Source: Marivivens sp.
GTDB lineage: Bacteria > Pseudomonadota > Alphaproteobacteria > Rhodobacterales > Rhodobacteraceae
Length of the DNA stretch: 64,000 nucleotides
Reading direction: 5' to 3'
NCBI GenBank assembly: GCA_024642115.1
Contig: JAHEBU010000001.1
Span: 372,001-436,000, forward strand
Shown here one piece after another: positions 1-7,381 of this stretch. The notes beneath the pieces are model-generated. The model was not told the origin of the DNA. It did no database searches and worked only from the letters and a program-made list of their open reading frames with translations. The position numbers were made by a program, and so were the translations under genes. Position 1 is the stretch's first letter; each line of letters starts with the position of its first letter.

Positions 1-224
1 TAGAGAACGACAAACCGGCGGTTCGGCTCGACCAGATACTGCGACGGGACGCCGGGCAGAAGATACCCGTCATCCTCAATCGGGCCATAGCCATCCACGA
101 ATTGCTCGGGTGGTGGGGCAACGGGCGCTTCGGGCGGCGCGGCGCAGGCGGCCACAAAGGCCAAGATCAGCAGGGACGCTAACGCGCGGGCAGACCGCGC
201 GGCGGTGGTTGGCAGGGTAAACAT
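1..224 (-). CDS. Lipoprotein, probable L,D-transpeptidase, 5' part only
   Basis: The gene runs off the left edge, so only the first 74 codons are visible. The start codon is the ATG at 224. The N-terminus has an Arg-rich stretch, a hydrophobic core and the lipobox VAAC with Cys27, so it should be a lipoprotein exported and acylated at the membrane. A Pro/Ala-rich linker follows, then a segment ending LVEPNRRFVVL. That resembles the region just before the YkuD catalytic domain of Rhodobacterales L,D-transpeptidases, which cross-link peptidoglycan. The catalytic domain lies outside the window, so the family call is an inference; the lipoprotein call is firmer. Confidence 0.5.
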   Translation of the reverse strand, partial: MFTLPTTAARSARALASLLILAFVAACAAPPEAPVAPPPEQFVDGYGPIEDDGYLLPGVPSQYLVEPNRRFVVL

Positions 225-264
225 GGGCAGCCTTCTGGATCACGAATCCGAACGGTCATAACAC

Positions 265-297
265 TTTGACCGGATAGAGCAAATCCATCCGGTCAAA
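265..297. repeat. 11-bp perfect inverted repeat
   Basis: TTTGACCGGAT at 265-275 pairs perfectly with ATCCGGTCAAA at 287-297 around an 11-base loop. It lies between the end of the creatinase gene and the start of the lipoprotein gene, both on the minus strand. There is no T-run on either side, so it may be a factor-assisted terminator for creatinase or an operator for the lipoprotein gene. Confidence 0.5.
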
Positions 298-326
298 CTT
301 GGTTGCACTGTGGCGGTTTTGGGCGG

Positions 327-1532
327 TTAGCCGACGACGTTGAAATCGGGGCCATAGGGGTATTTGGTGATATCCTCGTTGCCATCTTCGGTGATGATCA
401 GAATATCGTGTTCGCGGTATCCGCCCGCGCCCGGCTGGCCTTCGGGCAGGGTCAGCATCGGTTCCATGCTGATGACCATGCCGGGCTCCAGCACCGTGTC
501 GATATCCTCGCGCAGCTCCAGCCCCGCCTCGCGGCCATAATAATGGGACAAAACGCCGAACGAATGGCCATAGCCAAAGGTGCGGTATTGCAGAACCTGC
601 CGTTCCTCGAAAAACACGTTCAGCTTTTGTGTCACCTCGGCACAGGACGCACCGGGTTTGAGCAAGGACATGCCGTATTCGTGGGCGGCCACGTTGATGT
701 CCCAGATGTGACGGGACGCAGGATCAACCTCGCCCACGAACAACGTCCGCTCCAGTGCGGTATAATACCCCGAAATCATCGGGAACGTATTCAGAGACAG
801 GATATCGCCGCGCTGCAATTTCCGCGCCGTAACAGGGTTATGCGCCCCATCGGTGTTGATCCCCGACTGGAACCAGACCCAGGTGTCGCGGTATTCGGCA
901 TCGGGGAATCGCTTGGCAATCTCCAGCTCCATCGCATCGCGGCCTGCCATGGCGACGTCAATCTCGCGGACACCTTCGCGAATGGCGTCCTTGATCGCAT
1001 AGCCGCCCACGTCGGCCACATTTGCGCCGTGCCGGATCAATTCGATCTCGGCGGCGGATTTATGCATCCGCTGCTTCATGGCCGCGACGGAAATATCGAC
1101 GCGGGACTTGGGCGCGAGAAACGCATCAAGCTTCTGGCTCTGCACCATCGTCAGGTGATCCGCCTCGTACCCAATCACCTTGCCGGGGCCTGTGACCGAC
1201 AGAATGGCCCGCCAGTAATTGTCGCGCTGCCAGTCGGTATAGGTGATGTTGTCGCCATGGCAGCGGCGCCACGGCTGGGCGGCGTCAATGCCTGCGCTGA
1301 TGGTGACGCTTTCTGTCTGCGTCACGACCAGACCGTAAGGGCGGCCGAACGAGCAATACAAAAAGCCCGAATAATAGGCGATGCCATGCATCGAGGTGAA
1401 AATCGCGGCCTCGACACCATGCTCGGCCATGATCGCGCGCAGCCCTTTCAGGCGGGCGTCATATTCGGCAGGGGCAAAGGGCAACACCCGGTCGCCCTGA
1501 TGAAACCGATACTGCTGGGGACGTTCCGTCAT
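327..1532 (-). CDS. Creatinase (creatine amidinohydrolase)
   Basis: Predicted to hydrolyse creatine to sarcosine and urea (EC 3.5.3.3). The 401-residue length matches the family. Recalled similarity to Pseudomonas putida creatinase runs end to end, including LYCSFGRPY (58-66), YTDWQRDNY (98-106), INTDGAHNPV (225-234) and a C-terminal FGYGHSFG...LSHYYGREAGLELRED block. His231 corresponds to the catalytic His232. The fold is the pita-bread M24 fold, but these enzymes do not use the metal ligands of the M24 peptidases. The start at 1532 is chosen because GGAGG lies about 9 bases upstream; an in-frame extension to 1568 lacks such a site. The SDR gene 174 bp upstream is on the same strand. No sarcosine oxidase is visible nearby, so the actual substrate could be another guanidino or amide compound. 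Confidence 0.85.
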   Translation of the reverse strand: MTERPQQYRFHQGDRVLPFAPAEYDARLKGLRAIMAEHGVEAAIFTSMHGIAYYSGFLYCSFGRPYGLVVTQTESVTISAGIDAAQPWRRCHGDNITYTDWQRDNYWRAILSVTGPGKVIGYEADHLTMVQSQKLDAFLAPKSRVDISVAAMKQRMHKSAAEIELIRHGANVADVGGYAIKDAIREGVREIDVAMAGRDAMELEIAKRFPDAEYRDTWVWFQSGINTDGAHNPVTARKLQRGDILSLNTFPMISGYYTALERTLFVGEVDPASRHIWDINVAAHEYGMSLLKPGASCAEVTQKLNVFFEERQVLQYRTFGYGHSFGVLSHYYGREAGLELREDIDTVLEPGMVISMEPMLTLPEGQPGAGGYREHDILIITEDGNEDITKYPYGPDFNVVG

Positions 1533-1706
1533 GATCTCAGACCTCCAAAGGGTCCGGGCAACAGCCAAGGGACCCCGAAAGATCCCGGCGTACAGGACGA
1601 CAGCGATTGTCAGATCGCAAGCGGCGGGGCAGTGGCCCCGGTGACGACGCCATCGTCACGGCTCGACCGCAGGATTACGCCCGCCCGGACATTCCGGCAA
1701 GGGGGT

Positions 1707-2408
1707 TCAGACTGACCGGGTAATCCCGCCATCCACCCGGATATTCTGCCCGGTGATATAGGCCCCGCCGTCCGACACCAGAAAGGCGACGGTCGCGGCA
1801 ATCTCGGCCACGGTGCCATAGCGACCCATAGGGATTCGTGCGCGGAATTCCGGCTTTTCCGGCAGGCTGTCGATGAACCCGGGCAGGACGTTATTGATGC
1901 GAATCCCCTTGGGCGCATATTGATCGGCATAGAGCTTGGTGAACGCCGCCAGACCCGCCCGCGCCACGCCCGACGTCGGAAATACCGGGTCGGGTTCAAA
2001 CGTGGCAAAGGTGGTGATGTTGACGATGGCACCGCCCTGCCCTTGGCGCTCGATGATCGGGGTGACAGCGCGAATGGGGCGGACGGCGGACAGGAAATAG
2101 ACCTCCATCCCGGTCAGCCAGTCCTGATCGGTCAGCTCCAGCAACGGCGCACGGGGACCGTGGCCCGCGCTATTGACCAGCACGTCGATCCGGCCCCAAC
2201 GGTCCATCGTGGCATCGACAAGGCGCTGCACGTCGTCGGCACTCTGGTTCGATCCGGTGACGCCGACGCCGCCCAGGGCCGCGGCCAAAGCCTCGCCTTT
2301 GCCGGATGAGGACAGGATCGCCACGCGATACCCGTCCTCGGCCAGCTTGCGGGCGACGCCCGCACCCATTCCGCTGCCCCCTGCGGTGACGATGGCGACC
2401 TTGTCCAT
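1707..2408 (-). CDS. SDR-fold protein lacking the catalytic Tyr and Lys
   Basis: A 233-residue short-chain dehydrogenase/reductase fold. The nucleotide-binding motif TAGGSGMG is at residues 8-15, NSAG at 79-82, and the C-terminal DGGxxFITGQ-like segment is present as AYITGQNIRVDGG. The active site is unusual. The SDR YxxxK signature is replaced by S146-GVA-R150, and the catalytic Ser region reads NITTF (130-134). It probably binds NAD(P) but may not be a classical oxidoreductase, or it may use different chemistry. GAGGAGGGG lies upstream of the ATG at 2408. It is the upstream partner of creatinase on the same strand, 174 bp apart, so co-transcription is possible. The substrate is unknown. Confidence 0.85.
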   Translation of the reverse strand: MDKVAIVTAGGSGMGAGVARKLAEDGYRVAILSSSGKGEALAAALGGVGVTGSNQSADDVQRLVDATMDRWGRIDVLVNSAGHGPRAPLLELTDQDWLTGMEVYFLSAVRPIRAVTPIIERQGQGGAIVNITTFATFEPDPVFPTSGVARAGLAAFTKLYADQYAPKGIRINNVLPGFIDSLPEKPEFRARIPMGRYGTVAEIAATVAFLVSDGGAYITGQNIRVDGGITRSV

Positions 2409-2549
2409 GTGATGCCCCTCCTCATGTGATGACCGACCCTGTCACTCCTGCGTCGCGGCGGCAATCCGCCACCTCGGGGTGCAGGAACGGGAACCGCAGG
2501 GGCGCGGACCTCGTTGATCCTGCGAACCTCTCTCCCGAAAGGAAACCCC

Positions 2550-3098
2550 ATGCCCAAAACCAAAATCCTCATCCTTGCCACCAACGGTTTTGAACAGTCC
2601 GAACTGGAAAAGCCCCGCGATGACCTGCGAGCCGCAGGTCTGACCGTGCATGTCGCCACCCTCGACGGGAAACCGATCAAGGGCTGGGATGACAAGAACT
2701 GGGGGCGCGAGGCGGATGCCGATCTGGCCCTCGCCGACGTCAATCTGGCCGACTACGACGCGCTCGTCCTGCCGGGCGGCCAGATGAACCCCGACATCCT
2801 GCGGACAAGGCCCGAGGCAGTCCAACTGGTCAAGGATTTCCATAGCGCCGGCAAACCCGTCGCCGCCGTCTGCCACGCGCCTTGGATGCTGATCGAAGCG
2901 GACCTCGTGCGCGGTCGCAACCTGACCTCCTACCCCTCCATTTCGACCGACGTGAAAAATGCGGGCGGCAAGTGGCACGATAAAGAGGTCGTCATTGACG
3001 AAGGTCTCATCACCTCGCGCAACCCCGGCGATCTGGACGCCTTTGTGCAGGCGATCCTGTCTGCGGTCGGCCACGGGGACAAGGCAAACGCCGCCTGA
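2550..3098 (+). CDS. DJ-1/PfpI family protein (type 1 glutamine amidotransferase-like)
   Basis: A 182-residue single-domain protein of the DJ-1/PfpI superfamily, close to the YhbO/PfpI group linked to stress protection, deglycase or peptidase activity. Cys108 sits in the nucleophile elbow AVCHAPW (106-112), and the acidic partner region is GFEQSE (13-18). The start at 2550 follows GAAAGGA and gives the usual family length; the upstream in-frame start has no ribosome site. It is divergent from the SDR gene across 141 bp that must hold both promoters. A strong hairpin follows the stop codon, suggesting a monocistronic unit. The biochemical activity cannot be settled from sequence. Confidence 0.85.
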   Translation: MPKTKILILATNGFEQSELEKPRDDLRAAGLTVHVATLDGKPIKGWDDKNWGREADADLALADVNLADYDALVLPGGQMNPDILRTRPEAVQLVKDFHSAGKPVAAVCHAPWMLIEADLVRGRNLTSYPSISTDVKNAGGKWHDKEVVIDEGLITSRNPGDLDAFVQAILSAVGHGDKANAA

Positions 3099-3112
3099 TC
3101 CTGATCCCTTCG

Positions 3113-3148
3113 GGCGCAACCGCAGGCCAGATCGGCTGCGGTTGCGCC
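3113..3148 (+). terminator. Hairpin downstream of the PfpI-family gene
   Basis: GGCGCAACCGCA (3113-3124) pairs with TGCGGTTGCGCC (3137-3148), a 12-bp perfect stem 15 bases after the stop codon. The T-run is weak, so termination is inferred from position and stem strength. Confidence 0.6.
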
Positions 3149-3278
3149 AATCCCTAACCGTGTCTTAATTTTCTGATCAGCACATATTATCAATGGGTTG
3201 AAAGGCGTTCACGCCTGAACACCAATGTAAACGCCGAATTTCCCTTGCCTTTGGCCGCCCATCGGGCAGGCTCAGCCC

Positions 3279-4250
3279 ATGACGCCCGGCCCGACAAACC
3301 TCATCACCGACATCCCCGGCCTGATCGTTGGAAACGCCTCTGATCCGGCGCTGAAATCCGGCTGCACGGTCCTGCTGGCCGACCGTCCTTTCACCGCCGG
3401 GGTCCACATCATGGGGGGCGCGCCGGGCACCCGCGAAACCGATCTGCTGGCCCCCGACAAACTGGTCGAGCAGGTCGATGCGCTGGTCCTGTCGGGCGGG
3501 TCCGCCTTTGGCCTCGATGCCGCCTCGGGCGTCGCGGACGGGCTGCGGGCGGCCGGGCGCGGGTTCGCCGTCGGCCCCCACCGGGTGCCCATCGTGCCCG
3601 GCGCGATCCTGTTCGATCTGGGGAATGGCGGGGCCAAGGACTGGACGGACAACCCTTACAAACCGCTGGGCCGGGCGGCGCTTCAGGCAGCAAGCTCGGC
3701 CTTCGACCTCGGCAGCGCCGGGGCAGGCACGGGTGCTACAACGGCGTCACTCAAGGGGGGGCTGGGGTCCGCCTCGATCCTGCTTCCCGGCGGGGTCATC
3801 GTTGGGGCGCTGGTGGCCGTCAATGCGCTGGGCTCTGCCACGGTCGGGGATGGCCCCCATTTCTGGGCCGCCCCGTGGGAAATCGACAGCGAATTCGGCG
3901 GTCTCGGCCCCGCGCGAACCTTTCCAGTTGGCCCACCCCGGACCAAACTCGACCAGCCCCGAAACACCACCATCGGCATCGTCGCCACCAACGCCAAACT
4001 CACCCAGGCCCAATGCACCCGCATGGCCATCGCCGCCCACGACGGCATGGCCCGGTCGCTGGTCCCGTCGCACACCCCGTTCGACGGCGACCTGATCTTT
4101 GCCGCAAGTTTGGGAGAGGCCGAAGCCGACCCCCTCCTCCTCGGTCATCACGCCGCCACCTGCCTTGCCCGCGCCATCGCGCGGGCGGTCTATCTGGCGA
4201 CCCCGGCACCGAACGATCCTGTGCCGACCTGGAGACAGAAGTTCGGCTAG
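3279..4250 (+). CDS. P1 family (S58, DmpA-like) aminopeptidase
   Basis: A 323-residue protein of the P1/DmpA family of N-terminal nucleophile aminopeptidases, which cleave themselves into two chains and release N-terminal residues or beta-amino acids. Visible motifs are GGSAFGLDAASG (73-84), the GAGTGATT region (148-155) and KGGLGSAS (159-166), part of the conserved core near the active site. There is no signal peptide, so it should be cytoplasmic. The stop codon overlaps that of the convergent hydrolase gene through a shared CTAG. The Shine-Dalgarno match is weak. Substrate specificity is unknown. Confidence 0.85.
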   Translation: MTPGPTNLITDIPGLIVGNASDPALKSGCTVLLADRPFTAGVHIMGGAPGTRETDLLAPDKLVEQVDALVLSGGSAFGLDAASGVADGLRAAGRGFAVGPHRVPIVPGAILFDLGNGGAKDWTDNPYKPLGRAALQAASSAFDLGSAGAGTGATTASLKGGLGSASILLPGGVIVGALVAVNALGSATVGDGPHFWAAPWEIDSEFGGLGPARTFPVGPPRTKLDQPRNTTIGIVATNAKLTQAQCTRMAIAAHDGMARSLVPSHTPFDGDLIFAASLGEAEADPLLLGHHAATCLARAIARAVYLATPAPNDPVPTWRQKFG

Positions 4251-5026
4251 GACAAAAGCGCCTCGGTCAGCGGGCTGTCGCCCTGCTCCAACCCCTCGAT
4301 CACGTTGAAATGGTGGACGCCCGGCTGAACCACAGACGGGCAATCCCAAGCCGCACCCAGCCACCGGGCCTGCTCCAGAAACGCTGGCCTTTCGTCCGCG
4401 CCGACCCAGAGCGTGATGGGGATGTCGGCCTTGCGATGATGAACCGGGCTTTCGGCCCGCGCCTCGGCCGCGTCGATCCGCAAGTCCACGTTCATTTCGG
4501 TCTGCATTAGCGGGGCAAGGTCGGACAAGGGCGACAGGGGCACGACCCGCTCCACCCGCCCCCGCCAGTCGGGGCGCAGATCGGTGCAGGCCATCCGGGC
4601 CACCAGATGCCCGCCCGCCGAATGGCCGACCAGCCGGACCGGACCCGGCACCTTGTCCGCGATCACGCCGATCGCCCGCTCGATCTGCCGAGTGATGTCG
4701 GAAATCCGGACCGTGGGGCAAAGATCATAGGACGGGATCGCGACCGTCCACCCCCGCGCCAGCGACCCTGCGGCCAGATGCGACCAGAGCGATTTGTCCC
4801 CCTCCAGCCAGTAACCGCCGTGGACGAACACGACCAGTCCGCGAGACACCCCGTTGGGGCGGAACAGATCGAACCGTTCGCGCGTTCGGGGTCCATAGGG
4901 TTGGTCCAGATCGGCCCGCCCCGCCCATCTCGACCGAAACGCCGCCGCCGACGCGACCCACTGCCCGTAATATGAGTCGCCCTGCGGAATATGGATGCCA
5001 TTGGCATAGTCGTCGGTCAGGTCCAT
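4247..5026 (-). CDS. Alpha/beta hydrolase of the arylformamidase/esterase type
   Basis: A 259-residue alpha/beta hydrolase. The oxyanion-hole motif HGGYW is at residues 69-73 and the nucleophile elbow GHSAGG at 134-139, with Ser136. A C-terminal PGVHHFNVIEG segment supplies the likely catalytic His. HGGYW is typical of kynurenine formamidase-like and related carboxylesterases. No tryptophan-catabolism genes are nearby, so kynurenine formamidase is only one option. The ATG at 5026 is preferred over an upstream TTG because TTGGGG precedes it. It is convergent with the P1 peptidase (4-base CTAG overlap) and divergent from gabD. Confidence 0.8.
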   Translation of the reverse strand: MDLTDDYANGIHIPQGDSYYGQWVASAAAFRSRWAGRADLDQPYGPRTRERFDLFRPNGVSRGLVVFVHGGYWLEGDKSLWSHLAAGSLARGWTVAIPSYDLCPTVRISDITRQIERAIGVIADKVPGPVRLVGHSAGGHLVARMACTDLRPDWRGRVERVVPLSPLSDLAPLMQTEMNVDLRIDAAEARAESPVHHRKADIPITLWVGADERPAFLEQARWLGAAWDCPSVVQPGVHHFNVIEGLEQGDSPLTEALLS

Positions 5027-5122
5027 GATGTGCCCCAATCGGGACCGGTTTGCGCTGGACGCGCCCCGGCCCGCATGATTTCAGTCGGTCAAATCCTGAC
5101 CCCGACCCTAAGGGAGTGTCCC

Positions 5123-6601
5123 ATGCTCGACCATAGCACCAACATCAAATCCTTGCTGTCCAACCCCGACCTTGTCTGCGCTCAGGCCTTTGTGGCAGGC
5201 GAATGGGTGGACGCGGCCAGTGGCAAGACCTTCGATGTGACCAACCCCGCCCGCGGCGACGTGGTGGCCAAGGTGGCCGACCTCAGCCGCGCCGAAATCT
5301 CCAAGGCAATTGATGCGGCCTATGTGGCGCAAAAGGAGTGGGCCAAGCGGACCGGCAAGGACCGCGCCAAGGTCCTGCGCAAATGGTTCGACCTGATGAT
5401 GGCCAATCAGGAAGATCTGGCGATCATCATGACCGCCGAACAGGGCAAACCCCTGACGGAATCGCGCGGTGAAATCGCCTATGGCGCGTCCTTTGTCGAA
5501 TGGTTCGGCGAAGAGGCCAAGCGCATCTATGGCGAAACGATCCCCGGCCACATGCCCGACAAGCGGATCACCGTCATCAAGCAGCCCATCGGGGTCGCCG
5601 CCGGAATCACGCCCTGGAATTTCCCCAACGCCATGATCGCCCGCAAGGTCGCCCCGGCGCTGGCCGCAGGCTGTGCCTTTGTCATCCGGCCCGCGTCCCT
5701 GACCCCGCTGTCGGCGCTGGCCATGGCCAAGCTGGCCGAAGAGGCGGGCGTGCCAAAGGGGCTGTTCAGCGTCGTCACCACTACCTCGTCCTCGGAGGCG
5801 GGCAAGGAATTCTGCGAGAACCCCAAGGTCCGCAAGCTGACCTTTACCGGATCGACCGAAGTAGGGCGCATCTTGCTGAAACAGGCTGCCGATCAGGTGA
5901 TGAAATGTTCGATGGAATTGGGCGGCAACGCCCCCTTTATCGTGTTCGACGACGCCGATCTGGACGAGGCCGTGATCGGGGCCATCGCCTGTAAATTCCG
6001 CAACAACGGGCAGACCTGCGTCTGTGCCAACCGGATCTACGTCCAGAAGGGCGTCTATGATGCCTTTGCGAAAAAGCTGAAAGTGGCGGTCGAGGCGCTC
6101 AAGGTCGGGGATGGCCTCACCGAAGGGGTCGCTCTGGGTCCGCTGATCGAACCGGCAGCGCTGGACAAGGTGCGCGAGCATATCAAGGACGCGCTGTCCA
6201 AAGGGGCCAATATCCTGACCGGTGGACATGATCATGCGCTAGGCGGGCAGTTCTTTGAGCCGACCATCGTCACCCATGCGACCCCCGACATGATGGTCGC
6301 CAAGGAAGAGACGTTCGGCCCCTTTGCCCCCCTCTTCATGTTCGAGGACGAGGACGACGTGATCGCCATGGCAAACGATACGATCTTTGGCCTCGCAAGC
6401 TATTTCTACGCCAAGGATCTGTCCCGCGTAACCAAGGTGGCCGAGGCGCTGGAATACGGGATCGTGGGCGTCAATACTGGCATCATTTCGACCGAAGTGG
6501 CCCCCTTTGGCGGGGTCAAACAGTCCGGTCTGGGCCGCGAAGGATCGCACCACGGGATCGACGACTATCTGGAGCTGAAGTATATCTGCACCAGCGTCTG
6601 A
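5123..6601 (+). CDS. gabD: NAD(P)-dependent succinate-semialdehyde dehydrogenase
   Basis: Oxidises succinate semialdehyde to succinate, the last step of the GABA shunt and of 4-hydroxybutyrate breakdown. The 492-residue length and motifs fit the GabD branch of aldehyde dehydrogenases. These include PWNFPNAMIARK, FTGSTEVGR, the general base Glu265 in ELGGNAPF, and catalytic Cys299 in NNGQTCVCANR with a second Cys at 301. That Cys pair is typical of redox-sensitive SSADH. The ATG at 5123 follows AAGGGAG; the much longer in-frame reading upstream has no ribosome site. No GABA transaminase is adjacent. A perfect hairpin terminator follows. Confidence 0.92.
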   Translation: MLDHSTNIKSLLSNPDLVCAQAFVAGEWVDAASGKTFDVTNPARGDVVAKVADLSRAEISKAIDAAYVAQKEWAKRTGKDRAKVLRKWFDLMMANQEDLAIIMTAEQGKPLTESRGEIAYGASFVEWFGEEAKRIYGETIPGHMPDKRITVIKQPIGVAAGITPWNFPNAMIARKVAPALAAGCAFVIRPASLTPLSALAMAKLAEEAGVPKGLFSVVTTTSSSEAGKEFCENPKVRKLTFTGSTEVGRILLKQAADQVMKCSMELGGNAPFIVFDDADLDEAVIGAIACKFRNNGQTCVCANRIYVQKGVYDAFAKKLKVAVEALKVGDGLTEGVALGPLIEPAALDKVREHIKDALSKGANILTGGHDHALGGQFFEPTIVTHATPDMMVAKEETFGPFAPLFMFEDEDDVIAMANDTIFGLASYFYAKDLSRVTKVAEALEYGIVGVNTGIISTEVAPFGGVKQSGLGREGSHHGIDDYLELKYICTSV

Positions 6602-6613
6602 GCGGGCAAACGG

Positions 6614-6641
6614 ACGGGGCGTTCACGGCTGAACGCCCCGT
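6614..6641 (+). terminator. Strong hairpin terminator after gabD
   Basis: A perfect 12-bp stem, ACGGGGCGTTCA / TGAACGCCCCGT, with a CGGC tetraloop starts 12 bases after the gabD stop. AT-rich sequence follows. Confidence 0.8.
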
Positions 6642-6730
6642 TATCCATTGATTTATAAAGATAAAAGTATTAACATCATCAAAGTATGGCCTGAATCGGA
6701 ACGATGGCCGGTCGTCGCAGTTGACTCTGC

Positions 6731-7381
6731 ATGTATGCGTTCTTTAACTCCCCGTATTTTCTGATCGGGTGGCTGGGTCTGCTGGTTCCTTGCCTGCTGA
6801 TCCTGTGGCGTGATCTGGCCGGCCCCAACGCGGGGCTGATGTCGCTGATGAAGGTCGTCTGGTGGTTGACCGTCCTTTACTCGGGTCCGCTGGGCCTGCT
6901 GATCTATTGGAATACCGGCCGCAAGGAGATCGCCGACGATCACCTGTGGCGGCGGGCATTCCGGTCTGTCGCCCATTGCTATGCCGGGTGCGGGCTGGGC
7001 GAGGTGATCGGGGTCATGATTGCCGCCGGGCTGTTCGCCGCGGGCAATTGGGGGATTGCGCTGACCACGTTCGGGCTGGCCTTTGTCACCGGGTTCGCGC
7101 TGACCGTCGGCCCGCTGGTGCAGGACGGCGTGCCACTGAACACCGCCCTCAAGGATGCAATCGTGGCCGAGACGCCCAGCATCACGGTGATGGAGATTGT
7201 CGCTGTCACCGTCGATCTGAACCTTGCCGGGACTGCCGGGATGGGTCAGGTCATCTTTTGGTCGTCAATCATCGTGTCGCTGACCTGTGGTTTGATCGCC
7301 GCCTATCCTGTCAACCTGATCCTGCTGCGTTTCGGGATCAAGGACGGGATGATGGACCCCCGCCACCAAATGATTGGCTAG
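6731..7381 (+). CDS. DUF4396 domain-containing membrane protein
   Basis: A 216-residue integral membrane protein. Hydrophobic segments lie roughly at residues 10-28, 40-62, 88-106, 110-130, 155-170 and 175-200. The Cys/Gly-rich HCYAGCGLGEVIG motif, about residues 82-94, is characteristic of DUF4396, a family of unknown function. The conserved His/Cys pair could bind metal, which is inference. The gene stands alone between the gabD terminator and the convergent MoxR operon, sharing CTAG with the stop of the last gene of that operon. No strong Shine-Dalgarno precedes the ATG. Confidence 0.75.
   Translation: MYAFFNSPYFLIGWLGLLVPCLLILWRDLAGPNAGLMSLMKVVWWLTVLYSGPLGLLIYWNTGRKEIADDHLWRRAFRSVAHCYAGCGLGEVIGVMIAAGLFAAGNWGIALTTFGLAFVTGFALTVGPLVQDGVPLNTALKDAIVAETPSITVMEIVAVTVDLNLAGTAGMGQVIFWSSIIVSLTCGLIAAYPVNLILLRFGIKDGMMDPRHQMIG

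Noticed and set aside
303-1715. 470-codon plus-strand ORF
   Set aside because: Antisense to creatinase; composition and lack of motifs show it is a shadow frame.
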